Below, piece after piece: positions 55,210 through 64,000 of a DNA stretch of 64,000 nucleotides. Source of the stretch: Desulforhopalus sp. IMCC35007. GTDB taxonomy: Bacteria > Desulfobacterota > Desulfobulbia > Desulfobulbales > Desulfocapsaceae. Location: contig NZ_SWCN01000009.1 in NCBI RefSeq assembly GCF_005116575.1, positions 1 to 64,000 on the forward strand. Reading direction: 5' to 3'. Each line of letters begins with the position of its first letter. Positions within the stretch are counted from its first letter, which is position 1. The notes under the pieces are model-generated. The model was given only the letters and a program-made list of their open reading frames with translations. It was not told where the DNA came from and ran no database searches. The position numbers were made by a program, and so were the translations under genes.

Positions 55210-55815
55210 TTATTTTTTCTTCTTTTTATCTTTTGGAGCATCTTCGGTTGCAGCTTTTGCCAAAGGCTTCACAATTGTTACCGCGATGGTTTTAGGATTT
55301 GTAACCATAGTCACATTTTCTATTGCAGGGAATGCATCGCATTTCAACTCAGCACCTATCGCAAGACCTCTGATATCGATGGTGACTGTATCAGGAATAT
55401 CTAAAGGCTTACCACGAAGAACTACCTTGGTGCAGCTTATTTCCAGAATACCTCCTAGATCAACACCCTTAGGGATTCCTTCATATACTACGGGAACGGT
55501 GTATGAATGTTCTTTCTCAAGATCAATCTCACAAAAGTCCACATGCACAAGGGTATCACGAACAGGATCAGTCTGAACTTCACCTACTTTAACACTTTTG
55601 CTTCCCTCATTTTCGATATTCAAAGTCACAACGGTATTATGACGATAGAATTTCAGCAGTTTTGCCATCAGACTTTTGGTATCCATCTGAAGCTTGAGAG
55701 CTTCATTTCCAGCACCATACACGACAGCAGGAGTCATTCCTTCCATGCGCAATTGACGCATGGGTCCCTTTCCTGAGCTGTTTCTTACAGAAGCGGACAT
55801 TTCTACTTGAAGCAT
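55210..55815 (-). CDS. rplY: 50S ribosomal protein L25 (CTC family, long form)
   Basis: 201 aa from ATG 55815, behind aaaggagg. L25 binds 5S rRNA. The N-terminal L25 domain begins MLQVEMSASVRNSSGKGPMRQL. A C-terminal beta-rich extension (TL5/CTC type, with LRGKPLDIPDTVTIDIRGL) and a Lys-rich tail follow. This long form is normal for the phylum. Placed between prs and pth. Confidence 0.95.
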   Translation of the reverse strand: MLQVEMSASVRNSSGKGPMRQLRMEGMTPAVVYGAGNEALKLQMDTKSLMAKLLKFYRHNTVVTLNIENEGSKSVKVGEVQTDPVRDTLVHVDFCEIDLEKEHSYTVPVVYEGIPKGVDLGGILEISCTKVVLRGKPLDIPDTVTIDIRGLAIGAELKCDAFPAIENVTMVTNPKTIAVTIVKPLAKAATEDAPKDKKKKK

Positions 55816-55913
55816 AATTCCTCCTTTGCCAACTCGCAGTACCAAATAAGTAAAAACGACTGAGCAAATATTTGAAATATTTCTTTTAAATTAATAGAGA
55901 TAAGAATCGAGAG

Positions 55914-56852
55914 CTAAATAAACAGTGAACTCACAGAATCTTCGTTATGTATTCTATTTATCGCATCACCCAACAACGCTGAAACGGAAAGCACTTTAAT
56001 CTTGCTACATTCTTTTGTCTTGCCATTCAACGGGATAGAGTTTGTGACAACCAGCGACTTTATTTGTGAAGCATTCAACCTGTCTATTGCCGGCCCTGAG
56101 AGAACGGGATGAGAACAACAGGCATGTACTTCCTTTGCACCATTAGCGATTAGGGTTGCCGCGCCAGCGCAAAGGGTGCCTGCCGTGTCCACCATATCAT
56201 CCATAAGAATGGCTGTTTTTCCCCGCACATCTCCGATAACGTGCATCGCTTCACACTCATTGGGTTTATCGCGACGCTTATCAATTATTGCAAGACCAGA
56301 GTTCAGTCGTTTGGCAAAGGCTCTGGTCCGCTCCACACCACCAGCGTCTGGAGAGACCATAATAACATTGTCATCAAAGGTCTTTTTAATATATTCGAGT
56401 ATCACCGGAGCGGCATAAAGATGGTCAACAGGAATATTAAAGAAACCCTGTATCTGCCCTGCATGAAGATCCATACACAAAACTCTTCTCACACCGACCG
56501 CCATGAGCATCTCAGCTACAACTTTTGCGGAAATAGGAACACGAGGGGCATTTTTACGATCCTGGCGGGCATACCCATAATATGGAATAACTGCGGTAAT
56601 CCTTCTCGCTGAGGCCCGGCGTAACGCATCAACCATGATCACAAGTTCCATCAGATGATCATTTACCGGAGTACAGGTGGGCTGAATGACAAAAACGTCC
56701 GCTCCACGGACGTTTTCTTTCACTTCAACGAAGATCTCTCCGTCACTAAACTTCCTTACATCGGTTGCAGTTAAAGGAATATCCAAGTGAGCGGCAATTT
56801 CCGCTGCCAGTTTCTGGTGGGCGTTCCCAGAGATAATCTTTAGATCTCGCAT
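55914..56852 (-). CDS. prs: Ribose-phosphate pyrophosphokinase
   Basis: 312 aa. Makes PRPP from ribose 5-phosphate and ATP for nucleotide, His and Trp synthesis. [16 protein letters not shown] at the start, [19 protein letters not shown] near 36, [18 protein letters not shown] near 130, and the PRPP loop [17 protein letters not shown] near 215 are all present. It lies just downstream of the tRNA-Gln/ispE end (36 bases) on the same strand. Confidence 0.97.
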   Translation of the reverse strand: MRDLKIISGNAHQKLAAEIAAHLDIPLTATDVRKFSDGEIFVEVKENVRGADVFVIQPTCTPVNDHLMELVIMVDALRRASARRITAVIPYYGYARQDRKNAPRVPISAKVVAEMLMAVGVRRVLCMDLHAGQIQGFFNIPVDHLYAAPVILEYIKKTFDDNVIMVSPDAGGVERTRAFAKRLNSGLAIIDKRRDKPNECEAMHVIGDVRGKTAILMDDMVDTAGTLCAGAATLIANGAKEVHACCSHPVLSGPAIDRLNASQIKSLVVTNSIPLNGKTKECSKIKVLSVSALLGDAINRIHNEDSVSSLFI

Positions 56853-56888
56853 TGTATTTTTTTGGAGCTCGACTAACCTGATTTTATA

Positions 56889-57854
56889 TTATTGATGGCT
56901 GGGGCGGCAGGATTCGAACCTACGAATGCCGGGATCAAAACCCGGTGCCTTACCGCTTGGCGACGCCCCAGTACACGCTCTAGATATGTAAACTTTATTT
57001 CCATATTGCTGGCGCAACACAGCAGCAATATCTTGAAAATCAGAACTGATCGACTCTCTATTATCTGGAAAAACTCCAAAAACGGTTGGCCCACTACCAG
57101 ACATCAAAACTTTTGCAGCCCCTAATGCCAGCAGGCTCTCTTTCATTTTCTCGATTTCGGGGTGTGCAACTAACGTCACAGCCTCTAAATCATTATGCAT
57201 ATCATCGAGTGACAAAAGAGCCGCATTGCGCTTTTGAAAGCGAAATACTTTAGAATTATTCTTTTCGCTTGTCAACGATAAATTTTCAAAAACCCATTTT
57301 GTAGAGACAAAAAAATCCGGATTGACCAAAACAAAGGTATAATTACTCAGAGATTCAACACCATACATCAGATCTCCTATACCACCTGCTACAACAGCAC
57401 TGTCGGCAACAGCAAAAAATGGCACATCGGCTCCAAGAGACCTTGCCATATCAATTAACGCCTCATCGCCAAACTCATAGCCGCTCAGTTCATTGAGACC
57501 TCGCAGAACAGTTCCAGCATCACTACTGCCACCCCCCAACCCCGCAGCAATCGGAATTTTTTTCTGCAGCTTGATTTTCAGTCCTTTGCCGTTGAAATTT
57601 TTACTTTTTAGAAGAAATATTTCAGCTGCCCGACCGGCAAGATTGTCTGTATGAACAGGCAAGACCGGGTCATCACAGCTCAACTGCACCCCAGATTCCT
57701 CTACGACCTCCAGATCTATAGTGTCAAATAAATCGATTTTCTGCATCCAGGTGGCTAAATCATGATACCCATCATCTCTGCGCCCGAGAACATGCAGAAA
57801 AAGATTGATTTTAGCCGGAGCAAAAAGTCGAAGAGAGGGACGTCCAGTATTCAT
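56889..57854 (-). CDS. ispE: 4-diphosphocytidyl-2-C-methyl-D-erythritol kinase, frame running through tRNA-Gln
   Basis: 321 aa from ATG 57854; TTG 57863 is a poorer alternative. GHMP kinase of the MEP pathway, phosphorylating CDP-ME. APAKINLFLHVLGRRDDGYH is at the N-terminus, the ATP loop is KIPIAAGLGGGSSDAGTVL near 98-116, and LMSGSGPTVFGVF is near 262. The family usually ends near 285-300 aa. Here no stop occurs before the tRNA-Gln gene, so the last ~27 codons are translated tRNA sequence, with the TAA 5 bases past the tRNA's CCA. tRNA processing would remove the stop codon from any mRNA it is cut out of. Confidence 0.9.
   Translation of the reverse strand: MNTGRPSLRLFAPAKINLFLHVLGRRDDGYHDLATWMQKIDLFDTIDLEVVEESGVQLSCDDPVLPVHTDNLAGRAAEIFLLKSKNFNGKGLKIKLQKKIPIAAGLGGGSSDAGTVLRGLNELSGYEFGDEALIDMARSLGADVPFFAVADSAVVAGGIGDLMYGVESLSNYTFVLVNPDFFVSTKWVFENLSLTSEKNNSKVFRFQKRNAALLSLDDMHNDLEAVTLVAHPEIEKMKESLLALGAAKVLMSGSGPTVFGVFPDNRESISSDFQDIAAVLRQQYGNKVYISRACTGASPSGKAPGFDPGIRRFESCRPSHQ
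56896..56970 (-). tRNA. tRNA-Gln (anticodon TTG)
   Basis: 75 bases including an encoded CCA. The acceptor stem tggggcg/cgcccca is perfect. The D arm, the anticodon stem ccggg/cccgg with loop ttttgat (anticodon TTG, reads CAA), the T arm with ttcgaat and the gCCA end are all in order. The whole gene lies inside the 3' end of the ispE reading frame in the same orientation; ispE stops only 5 bases beyond it. It therefore seems to be transcribed as part of an ispE-tRNA-prs unit unless it has its own promoter inside ispE. Confidence 0.96.
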
Positions 57855-57867
57855 AATTGCCAACGGT

Positions 57868-58194
57868 TTATTTTTTGGAAGCAGTCACAAAACGAAGCTT
57901 AATATCGTAAAGAATATTTTTCAGCATCTGCTCTTCATCTGAAGTTAAATTACCTTTGGTCTTCCCCTGCATCATGACGAGCGTATCAATCGCATGGCGG
58001 GCGAGATCGAGGTCGACAATTTTCTTTCCGGTTCCAGGATCGGCAATCTCTCCCAGATGGTAAAGAGCAGAGGTGTTCAGAGACATCACAAAAGCCGGGA
58101 AAGTCACCTCAGGCATGACACACCTGCCCTCCTTGTTTGGAACTTTACCTTCACCGCAACCGCAACTGCTCTCATTTTTCATCGTATCAGCCAT
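57868..58194 (-). CDS. DUF1844 family protein
   Basis: 108 aa. The C-terminal two thirds carry the DUF1844 pattern: TFPAFVMSLNTSALYHLGEI near 31-50, VDLDLARHAIDTLVMMQGKT near 61-80, and LTSDEEQMLKNILYDIKLRF. A short Cys-rich start (SSCGCGEGK and GRCVMP) precedes it. The family is widespread in deltaproteobacteria and near ispE, with unknown function. It is followed by ispE after 13 bases. Confidence 0.88.
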   Translation of the reverse strand: MADTMKNESSCGCGEGKVPNKEGRCVMPEVTFPAFVMSLNTSALYHLGEIADPGTGKKIVDLDLARHAIDTLVMMQGKTKGNLTSDEEQMLKNILYDIKLRFVTASKK

Positions 58195-58737
58195 CTAACT
58201 ACTCCTTTAATGAAGAAAATTCTATGACACCAGATCTCCGACCTGATTATTTATGTCAATTGTTACATCTTTCCGACCACCAACCCAGTGAGACCTGTTC
58301 TCTGCAAAAGATAAAGGACACATCTCCTTAAAGCGGGTGAATAAGTATGTAGAACGGTAGGATCTTGAGGCCAAAGGTCAAGCCCCATTTGTCTTTTTCA
58401 TCGATCTCTTTGCTCACAACAGGAAACAGCTATAAAGCGCTTGCGAATATACTAGGTAGAAGAACCCAGAACAACAAAAAATCTCCTCTTCTTACACCTC
58501 CATGCATGAAGAGAGATAAGGAATAACACAGAGCGTCAAATCAATGATGGCATATTTTTCCATTCCCCTTGAACAAAGCCTGTGAACAAGATATATACCG
58601 TGACAAGAGATCAAGCCGCTTTTTCTGGAGTAGTTCTTGCCAACCATCAAGACACAGCTTACACTCAGAGAACAAACGCGACCCATTATAATATAGAGCC
58701 TCACCAAGGCATTTAATACGCTCAAAGGAGTTTTTTC
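58195..58737. other. Divergent intergenic region between DUF1844 and gltX
   Basis: 543 bases that must hold the promoters of both the minus-strand ispE-prs block and gltX. aaaggag lies directly before the gltX ATG. A minus-strand open frame near 58.5-58.7 kb has no ribosome site or recognisable composition and is not called. I see no RNA gene or repeat. Confidence 0.45.
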
Positions 58738-60216
58738 ATGCGAGAAATACGTCTACGATTTCCCCCGAGTCCCACAGGATACCTTCACATTGGTGGAGCC
58801 AGAACTGCCCTGTACAACTGGCTTTACGCAAAAAAACACGGAGGAAAGCTGATCTTGCGTATTGAAGACACCGATGGCGACAGATCCACCAAAGAATCTA
58901 TTGATGGTATTATAGAAGGACTTGAATGGCTTGGGATTGATTTCGACGAGGGCCCCTATTTTCAAACTGATTTCGAAGCTGATCACGTCAAGGCAGCCCA
59001 GCTTTTGCTCGACAAAGGCGCCGCCTACAAGTGTTTTTGCACAAAAGAAGAGCTCGATGAAAAAAGAGAAGCCGCCCTTGCTACCAAAGGAAGCCTTGGT
59101 TACGATCGAACCTGCAGGCACTTAACCCCGGAAATTGTCCGGGAAAAAGAAGCTGCCGGCATTCCTTTTGTCATTCGTTTTAAAGTTCCAGAACGTACCG
59201 GTATGCTCGGATATGATGATGAGATTCTTGGCCGGATTCAGTCGGATTACAAGGAAGTTGATGATTTTGTTATTGTCCGCTCCAACGGCAAGCCACTCTA
59301 TCTGTTGTGTAATGTTGTTGATGATATCCGAGACAGAATCTCCCATATCATCCGTGGCCAGGATCATATGACCAACACCCTCAAGCAGGTTCTACTCTAT
59401 GAGGCCCTTGAAGCACCTCTACCTGTCTTTGCCCATATGCCTCTCACCCTTGACAACAAGAAGGCCAAGATTTCCAAACGCAGCCATGGTGAGATCGTAG
59501 CGGTGCAATTCTACAGAGACAATGGCTTCCTTCCATGGGCTTTGAATAATTTTCTTGCTTTACTTGGCTGGTCTGCTGGAAATGATCAGGAATTTTTTAC
59601 CAGGGAAGAACTGATTGCACAGTTCAGCTTAGACCGCATTAATAAATCAAGTGCCATATTTAATTTTAAAAAAGATGATCCAAAATTCATCACAGACCCC
59701 AAAGCAATTTACATAAACGAGCACTATCTGCGCACGATGGAAGTTGAGCAACTGGGAGAACTCGTCCGAGCCGAACTGGAAGCTGAAGGTCTCTGGAATG
59801 ACAGTTACGCAAGAGACAGGAAGACATGGTATCTGAACACCTTAGATCTCATCAGAGACCGTTTCCACACCTTAAAAGACTTCACCAGTCTTGGCCGCGC
59901 TTACTTTGCAGACGATTTTGTCGTGGATGAAAAACCTCTTAATAAAAATGTTTTAAAATTTGAGGGCCTCAAAGAGTGGTTACCGGAACTTGCCAACAGA
60001 TACGAACAACTCTCTGACTTTACTGTCGAAGAAACCGAAAGAGTCGCACGGGAGCTGGCAGAAGAGCTGAACATCAAACCTGGTGTTCTGATCAATTCAA
60101 TGAGGACCCTGGCCACCGGTCAGCTGGCAGGACCATCCATGTTTGATATTCTGGTGACCATAGGCCAGGATAAAATTGTCGAACGACTCAGAAACGTTCA
60201 CAAATATTTTGCTTGA
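58738..60216 (+). CDS. gltX: Glutamyl-tRNA synthetase
   Basis: 492 aa class I synthetase. The HIGH motif appears as FPPSPTGYLHIGGARTALYN near residues 8-27. A zinc-site-like region has CFCTKEELDEKR and CRHL. The KMSKS equivalent is KISKRSHG near 245. The C-terminal anticodon-binding helices end at 492 as usual. A good ribosome site, aaaggag, lies before the ATG. It is followed after 33 bases by glnS, so the cell has both enzymes. Confidence 0.96.
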   Translation: MREIRLRFPPSPTGYLHIGGARTALYNWLYAKKHGGKLILRIEDTDGDRSTKESIDGIIEGLEWLGIDFDEGPYFQTDFEADHVKAAQLLLDKGAAYKCFCTKEELDEKREAALATKGSLGYDRTCRHLTPEIVREKEAAGIPFVIRFKVPERTGMLGYDDEILGRIQSDYKEVDDFVIVRSNGKPLYLLCNVVDDIRDRISHIIRGQDHMTNTLKQVLLYEALEAPLPVFAHMPLTLDNKKAKISKRSHGEIVAVQFYRDNGFLPWALNNFLALLGWSAGNDQEFFTREELIAQFSLDRINKSSAIFNFKKDDPKFITDPKAIYINEHYLRTMEVEQLGELVRAELEAEGLWNDSYARDRKTWYLNTLDLIRDRFHTLKDFTSLGRAYFADDFVVDEKPLNKNVLKFEGLKEWLPELANRYEQLSDFTVEETERVARELAEELNIKPGVLINSMRTLATGQLAGPSMFDILVTIGQDKIVERLRNVHKYFA

Positions 60217-60249
60217 TCCTGAACACAAAAATCTTCTAAACACACATCC

Positions 60250-61935
60250 ATGGAAAATACAGATACAGATAAACGGCCCTTGGATTTTATCCGCCAGATT
60301 ATCACGGATGATCTCAATTCCGGAAAGCACAAACAATCAATCACACGCTTTCCCCCCGAACCGAATGGTTTTTTACATATCGGCCATGCAAAATCAATTT
60401 GTCTCAATTTTGGCGTGGCAGGTGAATTTAATGGCATTTGTCATCTGCGCTTTGATGACACCAATCCGAGCAAGGAAGATGTCACCTATGTTGAATCAAT
60501 CCAAAAAGATGTCAAATGGCTTGGCTTTGACTGGGGAGAGCAGATCTTTTTTGCTTCCGACTATTTTGACAAGCTGTATGATTTTGCCGTTCAGCTCATT
60601 GAGTCGGGGCACGCCTTTGTCTGCCAGCTCACCCCTGAGCAAATGCGCGAATATCGAGGAACCCTGACGGAACCTGGTAAGGAAAGTCCTTACCGAAACC
60701 GTTCTGTCCAGGAAAATCTTGCACTTTTTCAGCGCATGAAGAATGGAGATTTTCCTGAAGGGTCCCATGTGCTGCGTGCAAAAATAGATATGGGTTCACC
60801 AAACCTGAACATGCGTGATCCTGTCATCTACCGCATACTTAAAGCCCATCATCATCGTACCGGGGACAAGTGGCAAATTTATCCGATGTACGATTATACC
60901 CATTGTCTTTCTGATATGCTTGAGGGTATCACCCACTCTCTCTGCACTCTGGAATTTCAGGACCACAGACCTCTTTATGACTGGGTACTCGACACCCTCA
61001 AGACACCGTGTCATCCCAAACAGATCGAATTTGCACGACTCAATCTCACCTACACTGTAATGAGCAAGCGCAAACTTTTGCAGATGGTTGAGGGCAACTA
61101 CGTAGACGGTTGGGACGACCCGAGAATGCTGACAATCTCCGGTCTCAGACGCAGAGGCTACACTCCGGCTTCAATCAGAAATTTTTGCAAGACCATCGGT
61201 ATTGGTAAAAGTGACAGTCGTATCAGTATGGGGGTTTTGGAAAATGAAATCCGAAACGACCTCAACGTCAAAGCCGAACGAAGGATGTGTGTTCTTGACC
61301 CTGTGAAGGTCATTATCGACAATTTTCCCGATGACCGTATTGAAGAAGTAACAGGGAAAAATCATCCGCAGGATCCAGATAGAGGTGAACGATCTCTCCC
61401 CTTTACAAAAGAGTTGTTCATCGAACGTGACGATTTCATGGAAGATCCACCTAAAAAATACCATAGGTTAGGTCCAGGTCGCGAAGTTCGACTCAGATAT
61501 GGTTACCTCATTCAGTATGCCTCACACGTCAAAGATGAGCAGACCGGTGAGATCCTTGAAATCCACTGTACCTACGATCCGGAAAGTAAAGGTGGAACCG
61601 CTCCTGACGGGCGCAAGGTGAAAGGTACTATTCACTGGGTGTCCGCTGTAAAGGGTGTTCCAGTCACAGTGAACATGTACGATCGGCTGTTCAAGGTTGA
61701 GGACCCTGAAGAAGATAAAGATATCGACTTTCTGGAGCAACTCAATCCCCAGTCTCGTATTGTCCTTACTCAGGCAATAGCAGAACCTGCACTCGTTTTG
61801 CTACAACCGGGTGAAAGCGTTCAGTTCGAACGTCAGGGATATTTTTGCCTTGACCCTGTTCAACCTAAAAAGGACAACAAATTCGTTTTCAACCGTACAG
61901 TCACTCTGCGTGACTCCTGGGAAAAAACGAGCTAG
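60250..61935 (+). CDS. glnS: Glutaminyl-tRNA synthetase
   Basis: 561 aa. The class I motifs are [20 protein letters not shown] near 34-53 and VMSKRKL near 270. The beta-barrel anticodon-binding part with [14 protein letters not shown] follows near 410. It directly charges tRNA-Gln, such as the one at 56896. Placed 33 bases behind gltX, probably one operon. Confidence 0.96.
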   Translation: MENTDTDKRPLDFIRQIITDDLNSGKHKQSITRFPPEPNGFLHIGHAKSICLNFGVAGEFNGICHLRFDDTNPSKEDVTYVESIQKDVKWLGFDWGEQIFFASDYFDKLYDFAVQLIESGHAFVCQLTPEQMREYRGTLTEPGKESPYRNRSVQENLALFQRMKNGDFPEGSHVLRAKIDMGSPNLNMRDPVIYRILKAHHHRTGDKWQIYPMYDYTHCLSDMLEGITHSLCTLEFQDHRPLYDWVLDTLKTPCHPKQIEFARLNLTYTVMSKRKLLQMVEGNYVDGWDDPRMLTISGLRRRGYTPASIRNFCKTIGIGKSDSRISMGVLENEIRNDLNVKAERRMCVLDPVKVIIDNFPDDRIEEVTGKNHPQDPDRGERSLPFTKELFIERDDFMEDPPKKYHRLGPGREVRLRYGYLIQYASHVKDEQTGEILEIHCTYDPESKGGTAPDGRKVKGTIHWVSAVKGVPVTVNMYDRLFKVEDPEEDKDIDFLEQLNPQSRIVLTQAIAEPALVLLQPGESVQFERQGYFCLDPVQPKKDNKFVFNRTVTLRDSWEKTS

Positions 61936-62060
61936 TCCACCTCAAAAGCGGTGCCTGTTATTTTAACTAGTTTTTTTGTCACAGGCATCGCTGGTTCTTG
62001 GAAAATTCAACAGGCAGCGATAGCACCTCATCGGTAATGACGTGTATCAAGGAAATAAAT

Positions 62061-62294
62061 ATGGCACTGATCAATTTACGCCAAATGGCAAAACTGCAGT
62101 CGGGAACAATACACAGCGTTAAAGTTGGCGGAGAACTTGGACGAAGAATTCGGGAGATGGGTCTTGTTCCAGGAACGGAAATTACCATACAGGGCAGGGC
62201 CCCCCTTAATGATCCTGTCGCACTGCGAGTTATGGGCGGGACCCTTACTCTTCGAAATAACGAAGCAGATCACATCATGGTTGAAGTCGATTAA
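62061..62294 (+). CDS. feoA: FeoA family ferrous iron transport protein (first)
   Basis: 77 aa from ATG 62061, with aaggaa upstream. The SH3-like FeoA fold is seen in LINLRQMAKLQSGTIHSV, LGRRIREMGLVPGTEITIQ and LNDPVALRVMGGTLTLR. It helps the FeoB transporter. First of a feoA-feoA-small protein-feoB series on the plus strand. Confidence 0.92.
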   Translation: MALINLRQMAKLQSGTIHSVKVGGELGRRIREMGLVPGTEITIQGRAPLNDPVALRVMGGTLTLRNNEADHIMVEVD

Positions 62295-62592
62295 CACAAC
62301 CTCCCTCTACCTGCTGATATTATAGATTTTGTCTGTAATAGAGAAGTGAGTAGAGGTTTTTGCCCCTGCCATTCCGGATTTGATGAGAAGTCTTTTTTTC
62401 TCACAAATATTCTCTTCATTTTTCTCTATCCCCCCTCAATTTTCTCATGAGCTTCAAGAATAAAAAGATAAAGACCGGCAGTTGCGGGCTTTACCTTTTA
62501 GGAGCCTCTAAATATATTAATATTTCTTGAAATAACTGTTGACTGGAACTAATGTTTGGAGTACCTAAAGATCACATTATGAGGTGAAAGAC

Positions 62593-62904
62593 ATGAGAGA
62601 AAAAAAAGGAAAACAGCATTTCTGTGGTTTTACCAATAAGGTACGAAATTGTTTTGGTAAAGGACAATGTTCCAAGATCGAAGCACCTCTGTCAATGAAT
62701 GGCCAGTGCAGAAAAGTAAAAGTCTGCAAGGTTACCGGTGACAGAAAGGTTTGTGCGCGCATGGCTTCCCTCGGCTTATACCCTGGCGTTGAGGCAGACA
62801 TTATCTGTGCCCAGAATGGAAACCAGTGCGTCGTAAAAGTGAACGGGGGCACGATCAGCCTTGATTCAAATATCTCTGAAAATATTTACGTGACTGACCT
62901 GTAA
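62593..62904 (+). CDS. FeoA family protein (second, Cys-rich N-terminus)
   Basis: 103 aa from ATG 62593 (gaggtg lies before it; a GTG three codons earlier overlaps that site). A Cys-bearing N-terminus (HFCGFTNKVRNCFGKGQCSK) precedes an FeoA/SH3-like domain with RKVKVCKVTGDRKVCARMAS, LGLYPGVEADII and VVKVNGGTISLDSNISENI. The cysteines could bind iron or act as a sensor, and are absent in the first FeoA. Confidence 0.85.
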   Translation: MREKKGKQHFCGFTNKVRNCFGKGQCSKIEAPLSMNGQCRKVKVCKVTGDRKVCARMASLGLYPGVEADIICAQNGNQCVVKVNGGTISLDSNISENIYVTDL

Positions 62905-62983
62905 CCAGCCGACTTTTCTGTCCTTTTTTTTAACCAAAATGTTAGGGATAACTAATACCCAGGCCATAACGGAGGGTAGCTTT

Positions 62984-63184
62984 ATGAAATATTTGGAAAC
63001 AATAATCATCTCGATAATTATCATCGCCTCTCTGGTGTACCTTGTTCTGCGATTTTACAGACAATGGAAAGCATTGACAGATCCATCGTCACCTTCAACG
63101 TGTGGCGAGGGTTGTTGTTCCTGCAGCCATTCTTCCTGTGATGAGAGAAGATCCAACGTGAAAGGTATTGCGGATAGTAAATAA
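62984..63184 (+). CDS. FeoB-associated Cys-rich membrane protein
   Basis: 66 aa from ATG 62984 with ggaggg upstream. One membrane helix (TIIISIIIIASLVYLVLRFY near 6-25) is followed by a Cys-rich tail CGEGCCSCSHSSC. Such small proteins commonly sit next to feoB in anaerobes (FeoB-associated Cys-rich family) and may bind ferrous iron at the channel. Confidence 0.85.
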   Translation: MKYLETIIISIIIIASLVYLVLRFYRQWKALTDPSSPSTCGEGCCSCSHSSCDERRSNVKGIADSK

Positions 63185-63445
63185 TGCCTGTTTCCCTGCT
63201 GAGTCCATTGGCAGTGCTTTTGCAGCAAGCTAAAGATTGTCGAGTAATACAGGCAGGAACTCTACAGAATTGAGATTGGGACAGGCAATGGCCTCTACTG
63301 TAAACTCTGCAGCTTTGTAAAACCGATAAGAAGACAAATTAAGGCTTGCCCTACAGCCCTCGCCTCAGATATAACAGGACTTTTAAAAAAACGTCTTCTC
63401 ACAAGACATTGTTTTTAACCTATAAATTTTCACCTGAGTTACTCG

Positions 63446-64000
63446 ATGCAATTGAAAATGGCCCTTCTGGGCAACCCGAATGCCGGTAAAACGACACTTT
63501 TCAATGAACTTACCGGTGCCCGTCAACACGTTGGGAACTATCCTGGAATTACCGTTGATCACAAAGAAGGCTGCATTATCCGTGGCACATCCAAAATTAC
63601 TCTTACCGATCTGCCCGGGACCTATTCTCTTACCGCCTATTCGATTGAAGAAATTGTCGCAAGAAACTACCTGGTCGAAGAAAAACCTGATGTCGTTGTA
63701 AATATTGTAGATGCCTCAAATCTTGAAAGAAATCTCTACCTCACATGTCAGCTGTTAGAGCTCGGCCTCCCGCTTGTCATTGCCTTGAATATGATGGACG
63801 TTGCAAAAAACAGAGGCATTGAGATTAAAATCGATAAATTCAGCGAACTGTTTAACATTCCTGTAATTCCTATTATCGCAAGAACCGGAGAAGGCACAGA
63901 GGAACTCATCGAAACCTGCGTGGAGATTGGAAAGCAAAAGCGCCCCTGGACACCCCGGGATATATATTACGGCGAAGATCTTGACCACAATTTAAAGGCT
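63446..64000 (+). CDS. feoB: Ferrous iron transporter FeoB (partial, runs off window)
   Basis: The frame opens at ATG 63446 and is still open at the window end, with 185 codons present. The G-protein domain is clear: G1 LLGNPNAGKTTLFNEL, the GNYPGITVDHKEG switch region, G3 DLPGTYSL, the RNYLVEEKPDVVVNIVDAS block, and G4 ALNMMDVA. The membrane core lies beyond the edge. The large GTP-gated ferrous iron permease of the inner membrane, fourth gene of the feo series. Confidence 0.93.
   Translation, partial: MQLKMALLGNPNAGKTTLFNELTGARQHVGNYPGITVDHKEGCIIRGTSKITLTDLPGTYSLTAYSIEEIVARNYLVEEKPDVVVNIVDASNLERNLYLTCQLLELGLPLVIALNMMDVAKNRGIEIKIDKFSELFNIPVIPIIARTGEGTEELIETCVEIGKQKRPWTPRDIYYGEDLDHNLKA

Noticed and set aside
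58492-58725. Minus-strand open frame between DUF1844 and gltX
   Set aside because: No ribosome site, atypical composition and placement over the gltX promoter region.

Overview
The window is a chromosomal segment of a strictly anaerobic, sulfate-reducer-like deltaproteobacterium (Desulfobacterota, most like Desulfobulbales/Desulfotalea relatives). This placement is inferred from the gene content: a small assimilatory-type sulfite reductase, HdrA/HdrB/HdrC/MvhD modules next to two MetF homologues and MetV, a CooC-type ATPase, a core-MetE methionine synthase and a probable selenocysteine-containing Hdr protein. No mobile element, CRISPR array or phage gene was seen; the segment looks like vertically inherited core genome.

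Layout. 1-760: the 3' end of an rRNA operon (23S tail, intact 5S, terminator), then a longer, damaged second 5S with its own copy of the terminator. 1046-4563: class III fructose bisphosphatase, a GlpX-like protein that has lost most catalytic metal ligands, and a low-molecular-weight sulfite reductase. 4609-8612: a MotB/MotA-like stator pair in B-A order, a DUF4388 protein, a tiny ORF and a pentapeptide-repeat lipoprotein. 8614-15723: dnaE facing a zinc-ribbon gene, hslU, hslV and xerC. 15946-19050: the xseB-ispA-dxs isoprenoid operon. 19145-26131 (mostly minus): sugar-nucleotide epimerase, class II aldolase, a frameshifted tatC, a GIY-YIG protein (plus), core-MetE, and a VWA/MoxR pair.

27097-42431 is the most distinctive part. 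It holds an HdrC-HdrB-like protein with an in-frame UGA followed by a SECIS-like hairpin, then metF-like, a double HdrA, mvhD, metV and metF. A single-domain response regulator, two small ACT-like proteins and a PAS histidine kinase follow, then a membrane cytochrome b/c-HdrC fusion with its HdrB partner, cooC, and a zinc-ribbon protein. I infer a flavin- and Fe-S-based machine coupling methylene-tetrahydrofolate reduction or oxidation (Wood-Ljungdahl methyl branch) to ferredoxin, NADH or the quinone pool, with its own signalling genes.

42806-45898 is a PilR/PilS-like two-component pair. 45913-58194 is a long minus-strand housekeeping block (membrane protein, murA, prmC, prfA, rpmE, rho, coaE, rluD, carD-like, pth, rplY, prs, tRNA-Gln, ispE, DUF1844); the tRNA-Gln gene lies wholly inside the 3' end of the ispE reading frame. 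58738-61935 carries gltX and glnS, and 62061-64000 a feoA-feoA-(Cys-rich)-feoB iron-uptake operon cut by the window edge.
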